A stretch of DNA of 64,000 nt from Terfezia claveryi (lineage: Eukaryota; Ascomycota; Pezizomycetes; Pezizales; Pezizaceae), in contig WHUX01000007.1 of the NCBI GenBank assembly GCA_015179025.1, forward strand, positions 558,001 through 622,000. Direction: 5' to 3'. The notes under the pieces were generated by a model. It had not been told where the DNA came from. It saw only the letters and a list, made by a program, of their open reading frames with translations, and made no database searches. A program made the translations under genes and the position numbers. Below, piece after piece: positions 33,301 to 45,317 of this stretch. How positions within the stretch are numbered: the stretch's first letter is position 1; every line of letters begins with the position of its first letter.

Positions 33301-36300
33301 GTGGAATTTATATGTCAAAATGAAGCCCCTACTTGGAGCTACTGCTTCTGCCAGTGAAGTCAAGAAGCGGGACGAAATGATCCAAAAGATGGAAGAGAGG
33401 ATGCAAGCGGAAGCAGCAGAGAGGCAGAGACTGGATGAGGAGAGAAGACGTACAGATGCAGAGTTAGCCAGGGTGCAAAAGACACTTGAAGCTGAAAGGG
33501 CACTGGCACTTGACAAGGATGAAATCTTCAAAAGGCTTCAAGAACGTGAAGCTGACCTCACCGAGAAGCTTGCGGGCGCATTGGAAGACCAAGATGATCT
33601 AGAGGAACAAATTGATGAACTTATTGCAGCAAAGCGAAAAGTAGATGAACAGGCAGAAGCTTGGAGAGCGGAGTTAGAACAGGGCGCAGAGCTTATTCAA
33701 AGGCTGGAAGAAGAGAAACGGGAGTTGAAGTCCAAACTGGAAGAGATGGAATCTGAGATAGAACGCAAGAGAAGTGAAGATATTCGCAGAAAGGACGAGC
33801 TTGAAACCCTGGTGCAAGAGATCAAGATGCTTAAGAGTCATCTTGCATTAAAGGAGAGGAAGATTATAGAGTACGAAAAGCAGCTTGCTAAGGTCGACCA
33901 AGACTTGGATGAGAAGCTCTCGCAAACGGTAAGTCTTTCACCACGAGCCTAAACACGCAGGAAGCTGATAACTATCAGACATCCAACCTTGAAGCTGCTC
34001 AGAAGCAAATACGTGAACTAGTCGCAGATAATCGGCAGATTAGGAATCAGCTTGCTGAGCTCTCCGCTACTTCAACGAATTACGAGGACCTTGTACGCCG
34101 CAAGGAGAGTGAGGTATCGGTACTACGGGCGGACCTAAAAAAGCACGAGATGGAGCGCCGAATTTTTGATGATGAAAAGTCGGAACTACTTTTCAAGCAA
34201 GATGAGGTTCTTGGAAGGTTAAGAATTCTCCAAAACGAAATGGAGACTTTGAAAAGGCAAAAACGAGAGGCAGAACAGGAAGCCGCGGAAGCACGCAAAC
34301 TTCTCGAAGCCAAAATTTCCCAGGATGCTAAGCTCGGGCAAGGGAGAAGGATCCTTGATGAGCAGGTTAAGGACCTGAAAGCGCAGTTAGCTGAAGTACA
34401 AGTCGAGTTGAGTAAAGAACGTCAGTCTCGGGCAGACGTAGCCCTGCTTAGCGAGCACAAGTATAGCAACCTAAAACGTGACCACGATGCAATGTCCAAG
34501 GCCAAGGTTACAATAGAGAAGGAGCTATATGCGCAACAGGATACCTTGCGCCGTGCCTTGGAGGCTAGATCCCAAGCTGAGAAGGACAAGCGCAATCTGC
34601 AGTCTGAGTTAGCATCTTTGCGTGAGCGTTATCAAGACACACAAAATGCGCGTATTCAAGCAGAGATGGACATTGAGCGGAGCATTTCCAGACAAGCGAA
34701 GGAAAAGGAAGCAACCATGAAGAGGGAGCTCGATAGGTGTGAAGCTGAGCTAGCAAAGAAGACAGAAGAAGTCGCAAAACAGTCGGCTGAAGTATCAAGG
34801 CTGCTTAGGGTGGTTGCGGAACAGGATGCGTCCAGGCAAACATACGAGTCGTCAAGAAAGCGAATAGAATCCGAAATTAGCACGATCAAAGGTCGCCTGA
34901 ATGCTTCAGAGCATGACAACAGAACCCTCCAAAATAAGATTCAACAGAAGAACCTAGAAATCAGCAAAGCGAATCAGAAAGCTGCTGAACAATACAGGTC
35001 GAAAATTGTTACCCTTACGACGGAGAAGCAAAAGGCTGAGGATGAGCAAAAAAAGCTCCGGCAGCAGTTATCTGATGCCCAAACCCAGATATCAACGCTC
35101 GAGAAGCAGAAAGAGAAGTTTGCAATGAGTCTGGAGGACCTCAATCACGAAGTCAGTCGAGAGCATAAAGTCAGCAGAAACGCCGAGAAGATGACATCCA
35201 CGCTTCAGATACAGATTGCTGAGCTTAACCGCAATCTCGAGACAGAACGACAGACAAAGACTCAGGCGCAAGCCAATACCCGTAGACTTCAAAACTCGCT
35301 AGACTCAGCTAACGCTGAGATTAATGAGATCCGGCAACAGCTTCTCGTGCTTCAGAAAGTCTTTGACCCAGACATTGAACCACATACTACGTGGGAATCA
35401 GGAGGATCACGCAGTGTCTCGAAGTCAATTGATTTGGCCCTGAAACTGGATGAAGCTAATCAAGCCCTCCGTATTTCCAATGAGAGGCACCAGCGAGCCG
35501 AGCAGCAGCTCATGGAGTTGAGGAGGCGCCATAATGAAGAAATTACTGGCATGGACGAGCAATATAATTCCAGCAAGAAGGCTTTGTTGGATGAAATGAA
35601 CCAAAATATACCCACGAATGGATCGCCTGTCAAAGATTACCTTAAAAACTTTGAGGCACGACGATATTCCAATCCCAACCCACAAACCCCCAGCAAGAGG
35701 GTTTGGAGCTCTGCTACTTCTCAGGCTACTTTCGACTCTGCAAAGAGTGACAAGACTCTAGACACGTTGTCATTCCAGAAAAGGATGGATCTAGAATCCG
35801 AGATAGAACTGCTTCAGAATCAATTGCAGATGGCCGAGATGCAGAACAAGCATCTTCAGAGCAAGCTTGAAAAGGCCAACTTGAGTGCGGCTGCTATTGA
35901 CGAGAATCCCCAGCTAAGAAAGGTGCAACGCCTAGAGCGAGAAAACAACAGGTTACAGGATATGGTTGACGATGCAACTGAGAAGGTATCTGCTCTTGAA
36001 GGACTCATTCGGTCTGGAGAGCTATCCATACGCGATATTCAGGCAAAGTCCCACGAGGAGCTCTTTGATCTTCTGAACTCCCAAGAGCAATCCCGCAGAC
36101 AACTTCTTACTGCACATAAGATTACTGTTGCTGACCTTGCGGATGCTAAGCAACAAATGGAGAAGACAAAGGCTGTGAAAATTGCCTTGGATGTCGAATT
36201 ACGAGACAAGAAGGGAGAGCTTGAGGAAGCTCTCGAGACATTGGAGCAAAACCAAGCAAGCCGTGATCAGCTGCTCCAGGAGTTTGGCGACCTACAGATT

Positions 36301-37980
36301 AGGCTCGATGCAGAGGTATCAAAAGTGGCAGATCTGACATCAAGTTTGGCATTATACAAGGGTCGCTCGGAGGAATATTTCGCTAAGCTCGAAACTGCGG
36401 AGATTTCCATACTCAAGGCTTCACGAGCAGAGGCTTTTGCAAAGGCACAAGCTAAGGAGGCCGAAGAGGCGTGTGCGGTTGTTATGGCTGACAGGCGGCA
36501 AGTTGAGGCTCTTGTGGAGGACCTGCAGAGGCAGAATCAGAAACTGGAAGAAAAGGTTTGTCTTATTTTCGTATGAATACCCTGGAGCCTAATCTAACCC
36601 TTTTGAATAGATTGAAGATTTGGCCGCGGACTACAGCACAGCGCTACAATCAAAGAAGAGGCTGCAAGACGAGCTTGACGACTATCGAAGTAGGAGAGCC
36701 ATTGACTTGGAAGATAAAGAAAGCTCAATGGAGCAAACTCGTAAGAAGTATCAAAGCGAACTTGCCATCGTCACTGGGGAACTGGAGATTGAGCGAGAGA
36801 ATGTGGTACAAGTCCGTGGGGAGAACAGAAGACTCCGCGAGGAGGTCGAGGCTATGCGTGCCAAATGGGACGACGAAGTTCTGAACAGCGCAACATGGGC
36901 AAAGGAGAAATCACGCCTCGAGATCAAGCTCCAGGACGTGCAGCGGTCTTATGATGACGCTGTCGCTGCCCACAATGACTCACAATCCAAAGTTGTCACG
37001 CTCCTGTCGCAGGTCCAGAACTTCCGAACTCAGAACGAGCAATTGTCTGCCGCAAATGAGGCGTTCCAGAAAGAGAAGAAAACTCTAGAAAGGAGGCTTC
37101 AGGAGGTAACTAAGTCTCTTGATGACCTTGCCAAAGGGGATGATCTTGGAATGCGCAATGCTGCGGGTATTGACAAAGAAATGCTCGAGCTCAAGGCCAA
37201 TCTAGCTCAGAAGGAGGATATGGCTACCGCAGCTATGGAGAAGATGCGTCGCGCAGAGGCTCTTGCGGCTGAGACTCAGAGGGACATTGCTAGCGAGAGG
37301 GAAGAAAATGTGAGCCTGCACAAGGATAAGGCCGCGTTGGAGAAGCAGGTAAAGGACTTGCAGTTGAAGTTGGTGGATTTGGAAACTAAATCATATTCCA
37401 ATTCTTCTCATGATGTCCGATTCTTGCATCAAAGAGTGCAAGAGGTAAGTTTCTAGGCTTCCTGGCCTTATTTGTCGGCCCTGATCCATGCTAACTGAAA
37501 GCGCAGCTTGAGAAGCAAATTGAAGAAAATGAAGAACTCCGCAACAAATCAGAGCGCTCTGTACGCAACGTCGACCGCACAGTCCGTGACCTCCAATCCC
37601 AAATTGATCGTCGCGACAAAGCCAATTCTCAACTCGAGGAAGAAATTGCCAAGGGCAAAGAAAAGATTGCAAACCTTCTTCAGACCATTGATGACTTGCA
37701 ATCCACCGATTCCCAGTCTCAGCTGATTGCTCGCCGTGCTGAACGTGAAGCTAGAGAGGAAAGGGAGAAGTGCTTGAGATTAGAGAGGGAGTTAGAAGGT
37801 TGGAAGGGGTTGAGGTTGGATAGAAATCACGCACAAGGGGGAGTCGGTAGGAGTGGGACGAGTAGCACGATGAATGCATTAAGTAGGGCTAGTCTAGCTA
37901 GGGGAATCGCAGGGGATAGCGGCGGGGAAGAGGGAAAAGAGGGGGAGGGAAGTGGTGTTACTGGGAAGACTTTTTTATAG
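30320..37980 (+). CDS. myo2: Class II myosin heavy chain
   Basis: Actin-based motor of the cytokinetic ring, about 2,407 aa. Nine exons join without any frame problem: 30320-30754, 30818-30961, 31011-31195, 31250-32132, 32183-32359, 32414-33928, 33979-36555, 36611-37444 and 37507-37980. Residues 1-130 are a Ser/Pro-rich extension and an SH3-like start (YVWIKDP). The motor has the P-loop GESGAGKT (about 256-263, its codon run split by intron 3), switch [11 protein letters not shown] and switch II DIAGFE. The converter end and an IQ-like neck ([18 protein letters not shown], about 861-880) follow, then the Pro hinge [13 protein letters not shown] (about 903). After that come more than 1,400 residues of coiled-coil tail with heptads and few breaks, interrupted by a Pro/Ser segment (KRVWSS region). 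Its length fits filamentous-fungal MyoB. The gene lies head-to-head with the zinc-finger gene. The symbol follows the S. pombe myo2 name. Confidence 0.95.
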
Positions 37981-38767
37981 GTTTACGCTCGACGGCTTTC
38001 CTGTGAGAGAATGGCGTCCTAGAGCTACCGAACCATTGGTGGGATAGTGTGGAGTCGTTCTCGGGGTTGTAGGGAGGGCCGGCTACCTACGGGGATAGGG
38101 TCTTCCTTGGATTTGGAGGGTGATTGTCGTCGGGATTTCAAGAGGTGAATGAGATGAGGAGTTTGGGTTTGGCTTGTATTTCTTTTGCTTTTATGAAAGC
38201 GGTCCGGTTATGGTCTTCTTGGTTTTTATGATTATTGTTTAGTGCTAATGGTTCCAGAGAGAAGGAGAGGTGCATAGCATCAATATCCATAGCTGAATAC
38301 ATACTTTATGTACATGTGGTTTTTACTTGTAAATATACCTCTTGGGTTTAGCTAAGGCAGTCCCCATTCCCTGAGTGGTGGTTTTTGGATTTTGGATATT
38401 ACCCTGAATGCATCTCACATCTTAATAACTCATTCTTATTTGCTGTAGTCCAACTTTGGAAGAACGTAAAATGCAAAGTGTATAAAGCCTAACTCTACAT
38501 CGCTTCCTTTGTGACTCGTGAACGCACTGACAACACAAAAACGCCAATTCGATATATATAAGAATTCCCCCGCTCGCAAACTATACAGACTTCTTAATTA
38601 TGTCACCGCATCTGCCCACTGCCCCACCATTCATCTATGATACGCAACAGTGAGCCCTGGCAGCGCCCCTTCTACATATCAATGCGCCCTTTTTGCAGCC
38701 TACTTCCTCCACAGCTCAATTGCTGGCTACCTCGTCAAGTAATCCTACTCCTAGAATAGCACAATAA
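37981..38767. other. Convergent 3' intergenic region
   Basis: Between the 3' ends of the myosin gene (+) and the complex I subunit gene (-). It contains a TTACCCTGAA motif at 38399-38408 and no supported gene. Confidence 0.45.
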
Positions 38768-39151
38768 CTAATCATCATATTTGCTGTCCAAAGGCACCCT
38801 CGCTCGGCTCGGTACTGGCCATCAACTAATTAGCCCATGTCCATGCCTTGTGCTTAAATCCGTCCCAACCAGCCCCTCATGACTGGCCACCCCAACCGAC
38901 CAAGCCCCACTTCCATCTCCTCCGCCACCAAACCCACAATTCCTCTAAGGGAGATGCTACTCACGCGGATAAGTCATTGGGACCTTCGGGCTATTCTCAT
39001 ATCCAAGTTTCTTCCTGATGTAGGGCGCGCCGAGGACAATGACCGGGGAGATGGCGCCGATGACGAGGGACCAGTAGATTGCGGGATATTGGTGCGAGGC
39101 GTACCGCATGTAGCGGATGGGGGATTGGAAAAAGAGAGGCGTTGGGGCCAT
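38768..39151 (-). CDS. NADH:ubiquinone oxidoreductase 9.5 kDa subunit (NI9M-like)
   Basis: Accessory subunit of mitochondrial complex I, 77 aa, from two exons (39151-38965 and 38814-38768; intron GTGAGT...GGCCAG, phase 1). The protein begins MAPTPLFFQSPIRYMRY, continues with one hydrophobic segment (PAIYWSLVIGAISPVIVLGAP), then IRKKLGYENSPKVPMTYP. The second exon supplies LPSRARVPLDSKYDD. Neurospora NI9M has the same order: FFHTPLRYLRW, a membrane segment, P(M/L)TYP, then a short tail ending YDD. Length and charge also fit. The short second exon was found by matching that tail; without it the frame ends YPRE. An in-frame ATG further upstream (39265) is less likely. The gene shares its promoter region with the Rab GAP gene. 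Confidence 0.85.
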
Positions 39152-39979
39152 GGTTGATGGTAGTGTTAGTTTGGAAGACAATTGGCGTCGGGATTTGACT
39201 TGGTGAATCGGGGTATGTTTGCGTAGTGGTGTTGGGTGAAGGGAAGGATTAGTAATGGAGGTCACGTGGGTGTGGAGTCCGGAGATGGAGCAGAGACCGA
39301 ACCATTTGAGCGGAATCGAACAAGCCCTACAGAGAATATTGTTGTGTCTTCATGACTTCAGTATGTTGTATCCATCAGTTTCACCAAGCCGTCAGATTGT
39401 GTGTCCATGACATGCCGCTGTGAGAGAGCAGCCTGAAACACTTCCCCCTGCAACAGATGACGGCACGCTGCTTTAGGCCCAGCTCTACTCGGCTCTCAGC
39501 CTAACAAAGTCAATCCCGAGAAGCAAGCTGACAGTGACCGTATCACCCCGGAGAGAGGCCAGCCGCGTCCCTTGACTTTGCGCATTGCCGCTCATTGGAA
39601 GCTTTATAATAACCAGCCGCTCGTGATTCGACCACACGCGAGAAGATATACAATTGAGAGAAGTACTGTGGTATGTCGAGCCTGGGGAATATCTAAAATG
39701 GCTCCTCGCGTGGGGTGTAGCTAACAATAGACGCCTAGGTATCAGGTACCGGTAGCGAAGTACTACTCGGAAAAGAGCCCAGAACTGCACACTGTAGGAT
39801 ACCTCTCACCTCTGGAACAGCTCTGTGAATCGTGCACGAGGGATGAGGTGGTAGAGATACGGATGGTTCAGACACAGACAGATAACTCCCATATATAGTC
39901 ATCTGGCACTCTGTCACACCAACCCTCAACTCACTGTCACCGGAGCAAGATTGGCCATTAATCTATTGCTTCTGCAGCA
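39152..39979. promoter_or_regulatory. Shared divergent promoter region (NI9M / Gyp2-like Rab GAP)
   Basis: About 0.83 kb between outward-facing starts. The frames inside have no recognised domain. No binding site can be named. Confidence 0.45.
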
Positions 39980-42900
39980 ATGTTCACTGGCACCCTCTCC
40001 AACCTTCTGCAAAAGGCCCAATCCTTCATCACTGAACCTACCACCCCCACCTCCAGCACCTCTTCGAAACCCACCAAAGCCAGCCTCTTTCGTGAGCAAT
40101 TCCGGCTTCCCGACTCCGAGAACCCAATCCAAGATATCAGTTGCGAACTCTCCCTCCCTACAGGGGAACACTACAGCGGCAAGCTCCACCTCTCCGAAGC
40201 CTTCCTCTGCTTCAGCACAAACGCCATTTCCCCCTCATCAGGATGGAGTAGCTTCACCGGGTCCTCAGGATGCGGATTCGTCCTTCCTCTTTGTGCGATA
40301 CGGAGGGTAGAGCGGCTACACAGCCGGAGCTATATGTTTGCGTTGGCGGTTACGACGTGGCATAATGATCTTAGACTTACACTGCAATTCGTTGGGATTA
40401 GGACGAGTTGTGAGAGATTTTGTGAAGCGTTAAAGAGGGGGTTGAGAGGGCAGATGGGGGAGATTAAAAATATAAGGGTGCTTGTGGAGGGGTGTTATAG
40501 TGAGTATCTGCTAGGTGGGCCGTTGGGAACTGGAGTGAAGGGGAGAGGGAGTACGGATAGTACAGGAGAGGGGGGGGGAAGGAAGGGGGGGAGGGGAAGA
40601 GGCAGCCGCCCGATGCAGGGTTGGGGATGGTATTTAAATATCCGGGAGATGCGAGGAAGTTGAGGGATAGAAGTAAGATGAGGCTGTGGGTCGAGTATTT
40701 AAAAGGTAGGCTTCTAGGAAGGTCGCGAATGCTTTTCTGCAGTATGCATAGAAGGGACAGGGAGCTGATCTTGGTGGTTTCCAGACAATGGGCGGAATGC
40801 TACCCTTATTCGGCAACCGACGTTTCATAAGCTCATTCGAGTGGGTTTACCAAACGTATGTTGGGCAAATTCTAGGCAAGATCGTATCAAGCTATAGCTA
40901 ATTCATGAGGAATACAGCGGCTTCGTGGGGAAATATGGGAATTGACCTCTGGTTCTCTATATTTACGATTGTTTAACCCAACGCTATATACTGATACACT
41001 CCGCGAGTTTGAAGGACGGCATAGTCTGAGTTTAGACGAAATCGAGAAGGACTTGAATCGAAGTTTACCGGAGTATGCAGGCTTTCAGAGCGAGGAGGGT
41101 ATTGGTAGGTTACGAAGGGTGTTAGGGGCATATAGCTGGCGGAATGAGGAAGTGGGATATTGTCAGGCAATGAATATTGTTACGGCTGCCTTGTTAATGT
41201 ACTGCCTCCCACTTCTCCCACTCTTTCCAACATACATAACTGGGTATTTACTTATGCGGCCACCAATAGATACATGTCCGAAGCGCAAGCGTTCTTCCTC
41301 CTTTCCACTCTTTGCGATCGGCTTTTACCTGGATACTATTCACAAACTATGTACGGCACCCTCCTTGACCAGAGAGTTTTCGAGTCCCTCGTGGAGAAAA
41401 CAATGCCCATATTATGGGACCACCTTGTGAAGTCCGATGTCCAGCTCTCAGTCGTCTCCCTCCCTTGGTTTCTCTCGCTATATATCAATTCCATGCCACT
41501 GGTTTTCGCATTCCGTGTTCTTGATGTATTTTTTCTTGAGGGCCCCAAAGTATTGTTTCAAGTTGGTCTTGCTATCTTACGTATAAATGGCGAAGAGTTA
41601 TTAGATGCACAGGACGATGGGGCGTTTATATCAGTACTGAAACATTACTTTTCGACACTCGATGAGTCGGCTCATCCAAATAGCGATAATGAGAAGTTCC
41701 GTGCTGTGACAAGATTCCAGGAGTTGATTGTTGTGGCATTCAAAGAGTTTTCGGGAATAACGCAGAATACAATTGCGGAGCAGCGAGCGAAACATAAAGA
41801 TGCGGTGTTGGCTTCTATTGAGAGCTTTGCGAAGAGGACACAGTTGAGGAATCTGGGGCCGGAGAGTAAGAGGCTGAATCCGAGTGATTTGGGAAGTGCA
41901 TACGATCGGTTTTATAAGGTGCTGTATGAGAAGCAGGAGAGGATGGAGGCTATACGCGCTGAGGAGGCGGCAGCGGAGAGAGCGGCAAGGAATAGGAAGG
42001 CCAGCACAGGCGGAGGAAATGCGGCTGCGGCTGCGGCTGCAGCGAGGCAGGAGAAGAATAGGGTGGGGTATGGTCCTAGTCCGACGTTGATGGACTATGA
42101 TGGTTTTAGGGAGTTTCTAGCGGGAATATGTGAGTGGGCGGTGGCGGATGTGGCGGATGTAACGGCCCATCAACAGCAGCAACACCAGGAAGGGAGTTAT
42201 ATCACTAGTCAGCTTGCTGGGGCGGCAACTTACTTAGGTGCAGGAACATTGGTTGGGGGCTTGTCGCCTTTGCCTAGTCCCGGTATACCAAAGAGTAGCA
42301 TCCTGAAGATGAGTCCGTGGGGGAATGGACCAGAGCCGGCGGACCACCATTTTATGCAGAGGCTCTTTAGAAGATGGGATACGGATATGAAGAATGGTTT
42401 GAGCTTGCAGAACGTGGTTGCTGGGTTGGCGGGGGTCAAGGGAACAAGGGATATCATGAGTAGTATCAGCTACTTTTTTGAGTTGTATGACGATGATGGG
42501 GATGGGAAAGTTGACAGGGAAGGAATTCTGAGGATTAGTGAGGCGCTGCTATTTGTTACCCGTAAACCGTCATTATTTTTGCCAGAGGATGAAGCAGGGG
42601 AGACGGGGGTGAGGGGCAAGGATCCGATGAAGGGGTGGGGAGATGAGAGGATTCTTAATAGCGTGAGTGAGTTTATTAGGAGATGTTTTGAGTATGCGGA
42701 CCCTGATCACCCTGAGAATCGAGATCGGAGGAAGCAGGAAGCTGAGGAGGAGCAGCGACGAAGGAAGGAAGAGGAGGAGCGACGGAGGAAGGAAGAAGAG
42801 GAGCAGAAGGAGAAGGATTTACTTGATTTGAGTGACATTAGCGATTCAGAACCGGAGCAGGCGCCGGAAGATGAAGAGGAGGATTTAATTGTCGCTTCGA

Positions 42901-43778
42901 GGCCAACGTCCCCGGACCCGCTAGGTGCGATTCCACCACATCCATCAACCAAGGGACCACCATCATCTTTAAAAAAACCAAGACCAACATCTTACCATCC
43001 CCCACGGACGTCTTCCCACCATCCGCCACCCTCCCTATCAGCAAACCTTGCCTTAGACCCTGCAAACCCGTTGCACATGACTCTTCCCACCTTCCGCATG
43101 GTCATCCTTGCAGACGAACTTCTAGAACGGTTCTTTGAAAGTGGCTTTGCGGAATCATTCGTCCTTCTCGATGCAGGAAATCCCAGCTCGTCGACCTACC
43201 TCCATCCCAACACACCTTCACATTACCAAACTGGTCAACAGCAGCAACAACATCAGCAACGCCACAGTGGGCTGACCACCTTCAATACCCCTGCTCCCTC
43301 ACAGTCGGCTTCCGCAGCAGCAGCACCACTAGCTGTCCATGGTGGCGTGGGAATGGCATCCGTCCTCAACGGCCCCGCCGCTGTCGCGGGTGCAGCGAAG
43401 GGTTTGAGAGGCGTGTTAGATAATATCGTCAATGACGGGATGAGGGTCGCTGCGGAGGTTAAGAGGCGCATGGATGAGCTTGATGCGAATGCGCGCGCGA
43501 GTGGGGCGAGAGCTGGGGAGAAGGGTGGTGAGGAGGAGGATGGCGAGGAGGACGAAGATGCGGGGGTGGTGGAGGGGAGGGATAGGGAGTTGCTTAGTGG
43601 GGCGGAGGCGGAGGTAGGAAGTGTTAGGAGTGGGATTAGTGGGAGGAGGAGTTTGGGGGGGCTGGAGGAGGAGGAGCGAGTGGAAGAGGAGGGGGGTGTA
43701 AAGGTGAGGAGGGTGGTGAGGGAGGGGAGTAGTAGGGGAGTGGTGGAGTTTGAGGGTGGGGTACCGGAGGCGCGGTAG
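39980..43778 (+). CDS. GRAM-TBC-EF-hand Rab GTPase-activating protein (Gyp2/Mdr1 type)
   Basis: Activates GTP hydrolysis by Rab GTPases in membrane traffic. Four exons: 39980-40705, 40785-40855, 40918-41198 and 41270-43778, about 1,195 aa. A GRAM-like segment (about 35-150: [32 protein letters not shown]) is followed by [18 protein letters not shown]. The TBC domain begins [12 protein letters not shown] and [10 protein letters not shown]. It shows the arginine finger in [11 protein letters not shown] (IxxDxxR) and the glutamine finger in GYCQAMN (YxQ), then [10 protein letters not shown] across an intron. An EF-hand-like loop ([12 protein letters not shown]) lies near residue 765, then acidic and Pro-rich low complexity. 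Exon 1 needs one extra base within the G-rich stretch 40565-40610 (G9 and G7 runs), otherwise the frame closes before the TBC domain. Architecture matches fungal Gyp2 and animal TBC1D9. Confidence 0.85.
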
Positions 43779-44740
43779 GCGAGGGTATTTTTGGGAGAGT
43801 GAAGTTCTATGTCTTGTGCTTTCTTCACTTTTGTTTATTCGCAAGCTGGAGAGGTTTCTTTGCTGCTGTAGAATTTGTTTCATTTTATTGTAAATTGATA
43901 GCGGGGCAGGGGGTTTAGGAGCGGGGTCAGGTGAGGTAATTCAGACCTTGCAAAGATGTTTTCCGCAATTTTGTGGTTTTGTATTATTTATTTTTTTGGT
44001 TCGATGTTTTTCTTTTTTGGCTTTCGAGTAGGGAATATACTATATCAACTAATATATACAACAGATAATAATAACTCTTGAGATATGTTCGAGTAGGAAG
44101 TCATGTTAGAAATCAGGGCTCTTTTACAGAGTACTTACTTGCAACTTGAATTCTTAGATATACATGCATGAACCAACATCCTGGGAGGCCAGGTGTAGTT
44201 GTGCATTAACAATCTGTAATACATTCTCGGTTATATATACTGTAGGTATGGAAGATGTTCGATGAATGGTGCCATGACTGGCATATGTAGAGCTGTGCTG
44301 CATACAGCCTATGAGCGGCGTAGATCAACATATATCGTATATACTTATTCATGCATGCGCACACGCACGCACCCAGTTAGCAGTTAGGTATTTGGGTTGT
44401 ACTTGTCCCAGGCTAGTAACCGGTCTGCAAAAAAAATCAAAGCCAAAGATTATGATACTATTTTGCGTAGTGAGGATTTAGCAAGGGAAGTGAGTTGTTT
44501 GGGGACGCATTAGAGTAGCAGGTCTGCATCCGCCTCTGTACAGTACATGTCGCATCAATGAAAGTGGTGAGAGCTTTTCGAATGTAATTGAGGATGTTGT
44601 TAATGGAGTACTAGATGCTGTGGATGATGTCGATGTTCAGTAGACTCTTGGGTTTTTCTCAATTTATACGCCGAGTGTGCTCAAATATTATTCACTCCAT
44701 CCGCAAAACATCCTCAACGTTCTAAAGTGCTTGCATACGG
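43779..44740. other. Intergenic sequence
   Basis: 3' flank of the Rab GAP gene. AT-rich and T-rich tracts, and CACGCACGCAC-like low complexity near 44360. No supported gene. Confidence 0.4.
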
Positions 44741-44840
44741 AAGAGCACCACAAAAGTTTCCTTTCCATTTCGTATTTTGGAATAGAGATACGCACATATC
44801 ATTGCATATATGTGTATTCGCTTTGCATATGCAAATCGTT
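44741..44840 (-). repeat. Dispersed short repeat, GCATATGC family
   Basis: Shares ACCACAAAAGTTTCCTTTCC-like and TTGCATATGCAA blocks with the inverted-repeat arms at 3907-4035 and 5712-5810. It is probably a decayed copy of the same MITE-like element. Borders are approximate. Confidence 0.4.
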
Positions 44841-45169
44841 CTTGCATCAGGGCCAGCAGGCCCGCCAGTCAGGCCGGCTAGGCCTCTACATACCTGCTTG
44901 ACTGTATATATCTCTAGCTATGCCTGCCCTTCATTTGTCCAGCTTATTATTCTCTAGCTATTCCCTTCGCTCAATTCTCCCTTCGCTCAATCCTCCTTAT
45001 ACTATGTTCGATATCGTAACTCGTGCTCAGGTGGCGATCTTACGATCTCTGGGGGAGGCAATTGCTGTTATTCGACAGCAAACTGGGATTACCCCCACAT
45101 ATCCGGGGTCTCCACAACGAAGCGCAGAAAAGGGGATGGCACCCTGGAATCGCTGTGCATATGCCAAAT

Positions 45170-45305
45170 ATGTATGTGTGCATAATAACGTTACTGTGCA
45201 TATGCCAAGTAGTACAGAGTAAAGTGCATATATATGCATATGTAGTGATACTGTATGTAGCATTTCCCAAATAGGAAGTGGAAAAGACTTTGGTCTAGTC
45301 TGGTT
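45170..45305 (+). repeat. Dispersed short repeat, GCATATGC family, ending in TAGTCTGGTT
   Basis: Contains two GTGCATATGCCAA words and TTTCCCAAATAGGAAGTGGA followed by AAAGACTTTGG. These resemble the 3.9-kb and 5.8-kb arms, and the recurrent TAGTCTGGTT (45296-45305) comes next. Confidence 0.4.
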
Positions 45306-45317
45306 AGCATTGTTTAA

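Noticed and set aside
38600..38830. Plus-strand micro-gene with two good-looking introns (peptide with SSIAGYLVK and HPRSARYWP)
   Set aside because: The third block is the exact antisense of the second exon of NI9M, whose tail matches the known family. The plus-strand exon phases also fail to agree from the first ATG.
43253..43883. Pro/Ser/Leu-rich minus-strand frames
   Set aside because: Antisense shadows of the low-complexity acidic tail of the Rab GAP.
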